Source: Trichococcus pasteurii (lineage in GTDB: Bacteria; Bacillota; Bacilli; Lactobacillales; Aerococcaceae). From it: DNA of 64,000 nucleotides. Where the stretch lies: positions 424,008 to 488,007 of the forward strand of contig NZ_FONM01000001.1 in NCBI RefSeq assembly GCF_900112935.1. Direction: 5' to 3'. Both the position numbers and the translations under genes were made by a program. Of this stretch, positions 26,133 to 33,670 are shown in pieces (position 1 is the first letter of the stretch; the number at the start of each line of letters is the position of its first letter). The notes beneath the pieces were generated by a model. It did not search any database, had not been told where the DNA came from, and saw nothing but the letters and a program-made list of their open reading frames with translations.

Positions 26133-27344
26133 ATGAGTAGAGCTTTAATTATTGGTGCCGGTGGCGTTTCCAACGTCGTATGCCATAAATGTGCCCAAAA
26201 TTCAGAAGTGTTCGAAGAATTTATGATTGCTAGTCGTACCAAGTCAAAATGCGATGAAATCAAAGATCGGATCGAAAGCGGCATTTATGCTGGGCGTTCC
26301 AAAATCACGACAGCCCAAGTGGATGCGAACAATGTTCCTGAATTAGTGGCGCTGATCAATGAATACAAACCGGATATCGTGATTAATGTGGCTTTGCCAT
26401 ACCAAGACTTGACCATCATGGATGCCTGTCTTGAAACAAAAACTGATTATGTCGACACAGCGAACTATGAACCGGAAGATACAGCAAAATTTGAATACAA
26501 ATGGCAATGGGATTACCGCGAGCGTTTCGAAAAAGCCGGCATCACCGCGTTGTTGGGATCAGGCTTTGACCCGGGCGTAACAAGCGTATTCTCTGCCTAT
26601 GCCCAAAAACATCATTTCGATGAGATCCATACGATCGATATCCTGGACTGCAACGGCGGCGATCATGGTTATCCTTTCGCAACCAACTTCAATCCGGAGA
26701 TCAATATCCGCGAAGTGACCGCGAACGGAAGCTATTGGGAAAACGGCAAGTGGATCGAAACCGAACCGATGGAAATCAAACGCGAGTACAATTTCGATCA
26801 GGTCGGCAAGAAGGACATGTACTTGCTGCACCACGAAGAAATCGAATCGTTGGCTTTGAACATCAAAGGCATCAAACGCATCCGTTTCTTCATGACTTTC
26901 GGCGAAAGCTACCTGACGCATTTGAAAGTATTGGAGAACGTCGGCATGACTTCTATCGAGCCGATCGAATTCGAAGGCAAACAAATCGTGCCGCTGCAAT
27001 TCCTGAAAGCCGTACTGCCTGATCCGGCTTCATTGGGACCACGCACGAAAGGGAAAACGAATATCGGTAACATCTTCACGGGGATCAAAGACGGCAAAGA
27101 GAAGACTTATTACATCTACAACGTCTGCGATCATGAAGAATGCTACAAAGAAGTCGGCTCGCAAGCCGTCTCCTACACAACCGGCGTCCCAGCGATGATC
27201 GGGGCGGCTATGGTTTTGACCGGACAATGGAAGAAACCAGGCGTGTACAACATCGAGGAATTCGATCCGGATCCATTCATGGAAGCATTGAACGTCTATG
27301 GCTTGCCTTGGCAAGAGGACTTCAATCCGACATTGGTCGATTAG
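26133..27344 (+). CDS. Saccharopine dehydrogenase-like carboxy(nor)spermidine synthase
   Basis: A 403-residue oxidoreductase. The N-terminal Rossmann loop ALIIGAGGVSNVV fits NADPH binding; DIVINVALPYQDL and LLGSGFDPGVTSVFS match the saccharopine dehydrogenase-like enzymes that reductively condense aspartate semialdehyde with a diamine. The neighbour nspC, ten bases downstream, performs the next step, so this is the carboxynorspermidine/carboxyspermidine dehydrogenase of the alternative polyamine pathway. ATG 26133 lies ten bases after AGGAGG; an ATG at 26124 is too close. A TATAAT at 26032-26037 is a possible -10 box. Whether the substrate is diaminopropane or putrescine cannot be read here. 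Confidence 0.88.
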   Translation: MSRALIIGAGGVSNVVCHKCAQNSEVFEEFMIASRTKSKCDEIKDRIESGIYAGRSKITTAQVDANNVPELVALINEYKPDIVINVALPYQDLTIMDACLETKTDYVDTANYEPEDTAKFEYKWQWDYRERFEKAGITALLGSGFDPGVTSVFSAYAQKHHFDEIHTIDILDCNGGDHGYPFATNFNPEINIREVTANGSYWENGKWIETEPMEIKREYNFDQVGKKDMYLLHHEEIESLALNIKGIKRIRFFMTFGESYLTHLKVLENVGMTSIEPIEFEGKQIVPLQFLKAVLPDPASLGPRTKGKTNIGNIFTGIKDGKEKTYYIYNVCDHEECYKEVGSQAVSYTTGVPAMIGAAMVLTGQWKKPGVYNIEEFDPDPFMEALNVYGLPWQEDFNPTLVD

Positions 27345-27353
27345 GAGGAACGA

Positions 27354-28493
27354 ATGGATACAACAATCGATTTTCAATCCTTGCCGACACCCAGCTATGT
27401 GGTGGATGAAACCTTATTGCGCCGCAATCTGGAAATCCTGAAATCGGTGAAGGATCAGACGGGCTGCAAGATTTTGTTGGCCCAGAAAGCCTTCTCGATG
27501 TATCACTTTTATCCGTTGATCGCCGAGTATCTGGACGGCACGACCGCCAGCTCTGTCCACGAGGCACAACTGGGTTTTGAGGAATTCGGCAAGGAGACGC
27601 ATGTCTTTGCGCCGGCTTTCAAGAAGGAAGAAATGGAGGCGCTGCTCCCGATAGTGGATCACATCGTCTTCAATTCCCCTAACCAAGTGAGGCTGTATGC
27701 TGAAATGGTGAAAAACAGCGACCGACCGATCGAAATCGGGCTGCGCGTCAATCCGGAGCTGTCCACTCAGGACCATGCTCTTTATGACCCAGCCAGTCCG
27801 TTTTCCCGTCTGGGCACGACGGCCGTCAATTTCGATGAAAGCCAAGTCGAGCTGTTGGACGGTCTGCATTTCCACACCCTTTGCGAACAGGGTTCCGATG
27901 CCTTGGAAGCGACTTTGGTCGCATTCGAGGAGAAATTCGGAAAATACCTGCACGGCATGAAGTGGGTGAACTTCGGAGGCGGGCACCATATCACTAAAGA
28001 AGGCTATGATATCGCCAAATTGGTGAAAATCGTCAACTACATCAAAGAGAAATATGCTGTGCAAGTCTACCTTGAACCTGGCGAAGCGATCGCATTGAAT
28101 GCGGGCTTTCTGGTTGCGAGTGTGCTTGAGACGACCTACAACCAGATGAATCTGGCCATTCTGGATACATCGGCGACTTGCCACATGCCTGACGTATTGG
28201 AAATGCCGTACCGTCCGTTCATCATCGGTTCCGGCGAAGCGGATGAGAAGGCGCACACGTACCGTTTGGGCGGACAGACTTGCTTGGCAGGGGACGTCAT
28301 CGGGGATTATTCCTTCGATGAGCCGCTTCAGCCCGGCGACCGCTTGATCTTCACGGATATGGCTATCTATTCCATGGTGAAGAATACGACATTCAACGGC
28401 ATCCAACTGCCGGCCATCGCGGCCCATACGGTCAAAGGCGGCACGAAAGTCATCAAAACCTTCGGATACGAAGATTTCAAATCACGACTATAG
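27354..28493 (+). CDS. nspC: Carboxynorspermidine/carboxyspermidine decarboxylase
   Basis: A 379-residue fold-type III PLP decarboxylase. The PLP lysine lies in LLAQKAFSMY near residue 44; GGGHHITKEGYD binds the cofactor phosphate; the catalytic cysteine region is DTSATCHMPDVLEMP; EPGEAIALNAG is also typical. It removes CO2 from carboxy(nor)spermidine to give (nor)spermidine. It follows the dehydrogenase gene after ten bases, so they form a two-gene operon ending at the terminator at 28504. No S-adenosylmethionine decarboxylase or spermidine synthase is seen in the window. Confidence 0.92.
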   Translation: MDTTIDFQSLPTPSYVVDETLLRRNLEILKSVKDQTGCKILLAQKAFSMYHFYPLIAEYLDGTTASSVHEAQLGFEEFGKETHVFAPAFKKEEMEALLPIVDHIVFNSPNQVRLYAEMVKNSDRPIEIGLRVNPELSTQDHALYDPASPFSRLGTTAVNFDESQVELLDGLHFHTLCEQGSDALEATLVAFEEKFGKYLHGMKWVNFGGGHHITKEGYDIAKLVKIVNYIKEKYAVQVYLEPGEAIALNAGFLVASVLETTYNQMNLAILDTSATCHMPDVLEMPYRPFIIGSGEADEKAHTYRLGGQTCLAGDVIGDYSFDEPLQPGDRLIFTDMAIYSMVKNTTFNGIQLPAIAAHTVKGGTKVIKTFGYEDFKSRL

Positions 28494-28503
28494 ATTTTAA
28501 TTA

Positions 28504-28533
28504 GGAGCTGTCTCTGATGAGGCAGCTTTTTTG
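28504..28533 (+). terminator. Intrinsic terminator of the polyamine operon
   Basis: AGCTGTCTC and GAGGCAGCT arms (one G-T pair) close over a TGAT loop and end in T6. Confidence 0.82.
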
Positions 28534-28538
28534 CTGTT

Positions 28539-28706
28539 CTCCGGCGAGCAGCACTGGTCGGGGCGAATCGCTCCTCCGGCCAAGGGAAGCTTGACCGGAG
28601 GAGCGATCCCCATTCTGCTGGTCTCCTCCGATAGGCAGAAGTCTCCTCGAAGAAGAGACCAAATATTACCGGTCTGCTCCGGCGAAAGAAGCCTCGCCGG
28701 AGTTGC
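28539..28706. repeat. Cluster of GC-rich CTCCGG palindromes (site 3 of 4)
   Basis: The clearest units are 28568-28606, with perfect 12-bp arms TCGCTCCTCCGG and CCGGAGGAGCGA, and 28675-28706 (GCTCCGGCGA with TCGCCGGAGTTGC). A degenerate copy with GTCTCCTC/GAAGAAGAGAC lies between them. The region has no gene and separates the polyamine operon from the CapA-like gene. Confidence 0.72.
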
Positions 28707-28764
28707 GGGGAAAAAATGCACGGACATTAAAAACAACAGTATGGCTGCGAAGAATTTGCCTCAA

Positions 28765-28793
28765 GTGACAAGGCCGATAGGGTCCGGTATAAT
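28765..28793 (+). promoter_or_regulatory. Promoter of the CapA-like gene
   Basis: GTGACA (28765-28770), a 17-base spacer and a perfect TATAAT (28788-28793). Confidence 0.65.
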
Positions 28794-28839
28794 CAAATTG
28801 TCGAATATTGCGCAGAACTCCTATTGAGAGGGGAATGAC

Positions 28840-30018
28840 ATGAGGAAAGAAATGTTAATTACGTCGTTGGCAGTACTGGGTTTATGGGGGTGCGCGGATG
28901 GTCCGGATGCGGTTTCTGAAGTTGTATCATTGAAAGCCGCTTCCGAACAAAATGATGAAGTTTCCGAAAATGAGGAGAAAAAAGTCATTTCTTTCATCGG
29001 AGTCGGGGACAACCTGATCCATGATTCCATCTTCCGGGATGCGGAACTAGCGGACGGCACCTATGATTTTAAACCTATCTACGAAAATGTGGCAGAGGAC
29101 ATCGAAGAAGCCGACATCGCTTTCCTTAACCAAGAGACAATCAGTGCCGGGGATGACTACGCCTATTCCGGCTATCCCGCGTTCAATACGCCTCCTGAAA
29201 TCGCGCAGGATATGCACGATTTAGGCTTTGATTTGGTCAATGGCGCTACGAACCATGCCTTGGATTACGATTATCCCGGCGCCCTCAATTCCCTGGCGGT
29301 CTGGAATGAACAGAAGGATATCATCTACGCGGGCATTTATGAGAGTCAAGCGGACCGGGATGAAATCCGGACAATCAAAAGGGAAGGCGTCACGTTCTCT
29401 TTCTTGACCTATACCTACGGAACGAACGGCATCCAGCCCGACACCACTTATCGTGTCGCCTATTTTGATGAAGAGCAGATTCGCCAGGATGTCGCAAATG
29501 CCAAAACTGTCAGTGATGCCGTCATTGTTTCAGCGCACTGGGGTGACGAAAACACGCAGGAAGTCAATGAGATGCAGCGCACCTATGCACAACTGTTCGC
29601 CGATTTGGAGGTCGACGTCGTTATCGGGACGCATCCGCACATCCTGCAGCCGATCGAGTGGGTTACAGGAACGAATCAAAATCAAACCCTGGTAGTCTAT
29701 TCACTCGGAAATTTCATCGCACATTCGCTGACGGATTACAACATGCTCGGCGGCATGGTCACTTTCGACTTTGTTGTTGCCGATGATGATACGGTGACAG
29801 TCGAAAATGTCCAATTCGAGCCTACCGTTTCGCATTATGTGGCGGATCCGGGAAATGTAGAGAACACAAGGCGCGATTTCAAAATCTATAAATTGGAAGA
29901 CTACTCGGAACAGTTGGCCTCAGAGCATGGCTTGAACGGCTATGAAGGCCTGGAAATATCACCGGATAATTATCTATCATTCGCGAAGAATGTCATCCCC
30001 GCAGAAATGTTGGAGTAA
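28840..30018 (+). CDS. CapA family lipoprotein (poly-gamma-glutamate synthesis type)
   Basis: A 392-residue lipoprotein. The signal peptide ends in the lipobox LWGC (Cys18). The CapA/PgsA metallophosphatase-like domain follows: FIGVGDNLIHD, FLNQETI, NGATNHALDYD, VSAHWGDE and IGTHPHILQP carry the conserved Asp, Asn and His residues. Family members act at the membrane in capsule or polyglutamate synthesis, but no other capsule genes flank it. ATG 28840 has GAGAGGGG upstream. It is a single gene with its own promoter and terminator. Confidence 0.85.
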   Translation: MRKEMLITSLAVLGLWGCADGPDAVSEVVSLKAASEQNDEVSENEEKKVISFIGVGDNLIHDSIFRDAELADGTYDFKPIYENVAEDIEEADIAFLNQETISAGDDYAYSGYPAFNTPPEIAQDMHDLGFDLVNGATNHALDYDYPGALNSLAVWNEQKDIIYAGIYESQADRDEIRTIKREGVTFSFLTYTYGTNGIQPDTTYRVAYFDEEQIRQDVANAKTVSDAVIVSAHWGDENTQEVNEMQRTYAQLFADLEVDVVIGTHPHILQPIEWVTGTNQNQTLVVYSLGNFIAHSLTDYNMLGGMVTFDFVVADDDTVTVENVQFEPTVSHYVADPGNVENTRRDFKIYKLEDYSEQLASEHGLNGYEGLEISPDNYLSFAKNVIPAEMLE

Positions 30019-30119
30019 TCAAAGAAGTACAGTAAACGGTCCTTACTTATATTTGAGGTCTGAATTGTTCAAACAAAATTTCGGTTGGGAGTCTTTTGCC
30101 TGAAACCACGTGAATGTAA

Positions 30120-30149
30120 AGGCGCTCTTGCTTAGGGCGTCTTTTTTTG
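30120..30149 (+). terminator. Intrinsic terminator after the CapA-like gene
   Basis: GGCGCTC (30121-30127) and GGGCGTC (30135-30141) pair fully with two G-T wobbles and are followed by T7. Confidence 0.7.
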
Positions 30150-30242
30150 CTGCCGAAGTTATCCTTTGTGAAACCACCTGAATGATGTTAAGATGAGTTT
30201 GAAAGCGATGACAGTTTCTTTGTGATATAAGGGGGATGCGCT

Positions 30243-30902
30243 ATGGATAAAGAAGTTCATCAACTGATCGAAATCGCTGAAATTGCGATGCAGGCGAACG
30301 ACTATGCTCATGCTGAGAAAAAATACATCGATGCTTTATATTTATTGGATGATCCTGAATCGGAAGAATACCAAAAAGTCGTAAATAAGCTTGCGAAGTG
30401 CTATGCTGCGCAGGAAAATTTTGCTGGAGCTAAAGAATGTCTCGAGGAGCTGCTGTTTTATTCGAAAAAAAATAAAGACTTGGAGAAGGAAGCTGAGTAT
30501 CTTCATGCTTTGGCGGTGAATACCCGTTCCATGGAAGAATACGACTTGGCGTCACTGATGTGTGAGGAAGAAATCACTTTTCGGCTGACACATTTTCCAG
30601 ACGATTATTGCGGATTAGCGCGAAGTTATCATGAAGCAGCTGTGTTATCATTGCTGCAACGGAATCCGATGAAGGGCAAAATTAATCTGGACAAGGCGAA
30701 GCAGTATGCCGACAAATCCGAAGACGAGGAATGCCAAGCCGGCATCATGCGCGGGCTGGGCGATTATCATTTCACCCTCAATGAATTGGAAAGAGCCCGG
30801 GATTCCTATCTGGAAAGCCATGCCTTGTACATGAAAAATAAAAATGAAGAAGCTGCTGATGAATTGCTGACAAAGCTGAAGCGTGTTGAGGACGCAGGGT
30901 GA
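30243..30902 (+). CDS. Tetratricopeptide-repeat protein
   Basis: A 219-residue soluble helical protein with at least three TPR-like repeats: ANDYAHAEKKYIDALYLL near 18-37, KLAKCYAAQENFAGAKECLE near 50-70, and LGDYHFTLNELERARDSYLE near 177-197. TPR arrays bind proteins or peptides; no enzyme motif is seen. ATG 30243 has GGGGGATG upstream. It is single, converging with the HAD gene. I do not recognise its specific role. Confidence 0.7.
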   Translation: MDKEVHQLIEIAEIAMQANDYAHAEKKYIDALYLLDDPESEEYQKVVNKLAKCYAAQENFAGAKECLEELLFYSKKNKDLEKEAEYLHALAVNTRSMEEYDLASLMCEEEITFRLTHFPDDYCGLARSYHEAAVLSLLQRNPMKGKINLDKAKQYADKSEDEECQAGIMRGLGDYHFTLNELERARDSYLESHALYMKNKNEEAADELLTKLKRVEDAG

Positions 30903-30949
30903 GCACTGCAATATAAGGCTTATTATCCCACAAATCCATTCTTCAAACG

Positions 30950-30983
30950 AAAAAAGCAACCCGTTTTCAGGTTGCTTTCATTT
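30950..30983. terminator. Bidirectional terminator between TPR and HAD genes
   Basis: AAAGCAACC (30954-30962) and GGTTGCTTT (30970-30978) form a 9-bp stem flanked by A-rich and T-rich runs on both sides. Confidence 0.8.
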
Positions 30984-30984
30984 T

Positions 30985-31608
30985 CTATAAAATCGATAAG
31001 ATATCCGAAGGTGTCTTGAAGATGTGATCCGCATCGAATCCTTCTGACGTATGCGATCCCCATTCCGCCAAACCGAAAGCGACTGCGGCATTGCGTGCGC
31101 ACTGGTTGTCGTAAATGGAATCCCCGATGTAGATGGCTTCATTTTCGGAAACGCCTAATCTGCGCAAACATTCCGTCAAAGGTTGTCCGGAAGGCTTGTG
31201 TTCTTCGGTATCGCTTGATGTGATGATGACGTCAAAATAGTCATCCAAACCGTAGGGTGTGATGTTCAGCTCGTAACTCTCTTTTGTCTTGGAGGTGACA
31301 ATGCCCAGCAGGTGATTGTTTTCCTTTAAATAGCGCAGCGTATCTTCCATCCCGGCAAAGATACTCACGCTGTCCGCATAAGTTTTCGACTGCGCACTCC
31401 ACTTCGGATGCAGATCCGCAGCTTGTTCGGGTGTGAAGCCTAAAGATTGCAAGCCTTCCATGCCCGGTATGCCGAAAATCGTACGCATATCTTCTGGTGT
31501 GGCAGGTCGGCCGGCGTGTTCCTGAAGGACATCATCCAGACCTCTGAAGATCGAATCTTCGGTATCCACAATCGTACCGTCGACGTCAAAAATAAATGTA
31601 TGAATCAT
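30985..31608 (-). CDS. HAD-superfamily hydrolase (phosphoglycolate phosphatase-like)
   Basis: A 207-residue HAD subfamily IA phosphatase. Motif I is FDVDGTIVDTE near the N-terminus (nucleophile Asp), motif II is IVTSKTK, motif III is the lysine in EHKPSGQPL, and motif IV is YIGDSIYDNQCA. A helical cap lies between motifs I and II. ATG 31608 has GGGAG at the right distance; the longer frame to 31635 does not. Substrate unknown; family members dephosphorylate sugar phosphates or phosphoglycolate. It is divergent from the HTH-PfkB gene. Confidence 0.85.
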   Translation of the reverse strand: MIHTFIFDVDGTIVDTEDSIFRGLDDVLQEHAGRPATPEDMRTIFGIPGMEGLQSLGFTPEQAADLHPKWSAQSKTYADSVSIFAGMEDTLRYLKENNHLLGIVTSKTKESYELNITPYGLDDYFDVIITSSDTEEHKPSGQPLTECLRRLGVSENEAIYIGDSIYDNQCARNAAVAFGLAEWGSHTSEGFDADHIFKTPSDILSIL

Positions 31609-31722
31609 ATTAACAGCTCCCTTAAAATAGTCCATGTCATTATAACACAGCTTGGAATTGTAATAAAACTACCCTGACTGATGCAAAGGCATTAAAATAA
31701 GGTTACAATATGCCGTGTTCGT

Positions 31723-31751
31723 TTGGAAACTGGGTCCATTGGTTATATACT
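31723..31751 (+). promoter_or_regulatory. Promoter of the HTH-PfkB gene
   Basis: TTGGAA (31723-31728), a 17-base spacer and TATACT (31746-31751). Confidence 0.6.
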
Positions 31752-31831
31752 ATACCTTTAGGAGCATGAAATGTTGCTAAAAGAATAATTTCGGCATTGC
31801 CGAGTTTTCATAAAGTAAGGGGAATTGAAAC

Positions 31832-32956
31832 ATGGCTTTAAACGAAAAAGAATCAAAAATACTGAGCTACATAAAGGAAAATCCTTTCATTTCGCAGCAA
31901 GATTTGGCTACAAAAATCGGCTTGTCGCGTCCCGCGGTGGCGAATATCATTTCCGGCTTGGTGAGACGGGGATACCTTTTGGGAAAAGCCTATGTCATCA
32001 ATGACACGCGACCGATCGTCTGCATCGGCGCTGCCTGCATCGATCGCCGTTATTTTGTGGAAGGCGGTCTGGTTCATGGACAATCAAACAATGTCACTTC
32101 ACAGACGTCAATCGGGGGTGTTGCGCTCAGTATTGCTGAGAATCTGGGAAGGCTGCAGGAAGATGTCGTTATGCTATCTTTAGTCGGTGACGATGCAGAA
32201 TGGCATACAATCGAGGAATCCATGCGCCCATTGATGAAGACCTCCGAAGTGGAAATGGTCCCTGGTTTTTCGACCGGTACCTTTATGGAAGTCATCGATG
32301 AATCGGGTAAAATGATCATCGGACTAGCAGAAATGGATATCTATGAATACATGCAGCCGAAATGGTTGTTGAAACATCTGGCGACTTTGAAGCGGGCGAA
32401 GACGATCATAATCGATTCAAATTGTCCGAAAGAAAGCGTAGAGCACTTGCTTGAGATCGGTGCTAAGTACAATATCCCTGTCGTCCTGATTTGCGCATCC
32501 ATGCTGAAGTTGTATAATATCCCGGAAAATCTGAAGGGATTGAAATTGCTGATCACGAAGCATGACGAAACCGAGAAACACTTCGGCATCGAAATCAAGG
32601 ATGATGCATCCTTGCGGGAAGCTTTGCAGCTTTGGATGGATAAAGGGGTGCAGCATGTCATCATCACCAAAAACAGTCAAAGCGTCGGCTATGCCAGCGA
32701 AAAATACGGCATGCACGTATATGACCTGAAGAACAACGATAGTGACACCTATATCTGGGGAACGAACGAAGCGCTTTGTGCCGGTATCGTCTACTCCTAC
32801 TTAAGGACGGATGATATTACGGAAATGATCCAGACCGGCTTGGTGAATGCAGTAATGTCATCAAAATCAGCCTATAAAGTCCGTCCGAACCTATCCCAAG
32901 CAGTTTTGCGCAAGGATGTCAAAGAAATTGGCAAGTTGGAAAGCAGAGAAATTTAG
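31832..32956 (+). CDS. HTH-PfkB fusion protein with altered kinase motif
   Basis: A 374-residue protein. Residues 1-60 are a winged HTH (NPFISQQDLATKIGLSRPAVANIISGL). The rest matches PfkB (ribokinase-like) kinases of the PsuK/YeiC type, starting PIVCIGAACIDRRYF and with SIGGVALSIAENLGRL. The catalytic signature, normally DTTGAGDAF, reads DTYIWGTNEALCAG: two residues longer, with the GAGD anion hole and catalytic Asp lost. The fold is kept but kinase activity is doubtful; a sugar- or nucleoside-sensing regulator is a good alternative. ATG 31832 has AAGGGGAA upstream. It is monocistronic. Confidence 0.78.
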   Translation: MALNEKESKILSYIKENPFISQQDLATKIGLSRPAVANIISGLVRRGYLLGKAYVINDTRPIVCIGAACIDRRYFVEGGLVHGQSNNVTSQTSIGGVALSIAENLGRLQEDVVMLSLVGDDAEWHTIEESMRPLMKTSEVEMVPGFSTGTFMEVIDESGKMIIGLAEMDIYEYMQPKWLLKHLATLKRAKTIIIDSNCPKESVEHLLEIGAKYNIPVVLICASMLKLYNIPENLKGLKLLITKHDETEKHFGIEIKDDASLREALQLWMDKGVQHVIITKNSQSVGYASEKYGMHVYDLKNNDSDTYIWGTNEALCAGIVYSYLRTDDITEMIQTGLVNAVMSSKSAYKVRPNLSQAVLRKDVKEIGKLESREI

Positions 32957-33031
32957 ATGTATAAGAGCTTTCAACTGTTGTGAAAATCGGCAGTCGACCA
33001 AGGTGATTTTCATTGGAGTAACGAAATAACA

Positions 33032-33063
33032 AAAAAAGAGCCTGCCACCTGGGCTCTTTTTTG
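33032..33063 (+). terminator. Intrinsic terminator after the HTH-PfkB gene
   Basis: AAAAAAGAGCC and GGGCTCTTTTTT arms around TGCCACCT. Confidence 0.88.
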
Positions 33064-33177
33064 GTTTGTAAATTTATCAACCGAAGGGCGGCCAATCTTT
33101 TGTTTCTTCCGTAAGTATAGTAAAATAAGAGTAAGGAAAGCGTTTTCTGGTTGATTATTCCAAAGGAGTGAGTTTGA

Positions 33178-33591
33178 ATGGTTCAGTATAAAAACATATT
33201 GATCCCAGTGGACGGATCGGAGGCTTCGATCAAGGCGTTCAAACAGGCGGTCCATATTGCTGAAAGGAACGATGCCGCGCTATATCTTGTTGCGATACTG
33301 GATAAACTGGACAATGCCGAAGAAGCCGCACAGCTGCAGAAGGATAAGGACTCTTTATTCGATGAATTTGACAGATATGCACGGGCAAATGGGGTCGCGG
33401 TGCACAAGGAAATGCGCACGGGCAATCCTAAGGAAATGATTGCGAAGACGCTGGTGGCAGAATGGAATTGTGATTTGATTGTAATGGGGGCGACCGGTAA
33501 GGGCACCATCGCAAAATTGGTGGTCGGATCGGTGACGAATCATGTCATCAAACATGCGCCGTGTGATGTATTAATTGTAAGGGAAAATTAA
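33178..33591 (+). CDS. Universal stress protein (UspA family)
   Basis: A 137-residue Rossmann-like protein. The N-terminus YKNILIPVDGSEASIKAF and the C-terminal ATP-binding pattern GATGKGTIAKLVVGSVTNHV (GxxGx9GS) define the ATP-binding UspA class. Such proteins form dimers and raise stress resistance. ATG 33178 has AAAGGAGTGAG upstream. It is single and converges with sbcDC. Confidence 0.9.
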   Translation: MVQYKNILIPVDGSEASIKAFKQAVHIAERNDAALYLVAILDKLDNAEEAAQLQKDKDSLFDEFDRYARANGVAVHKEMRTGNPKEMIAKTLVAEWNCDLIVMGATGKGTIAKLVVGSVTNHVIKHAPCDVLIVREN

Positions 33592-33624
33592 TCAGACGCT
33601 TTTGAACAAACGAATCAGGAGACG

Positions 33625-33670
33625 CAAAAAAGTCCAGTTACGAAACCGTAGCTGGGCTTTCCTTTTTTCT
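33625..33670. terminator. Bidirectional terminator between usp and sbcC
   Basis: AAAGTCCAGTTACG and CGTAGCTGGGCTTT arms (two mismatches) around AAAC, with T6 runs on both strands. Confidence 0.75.
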
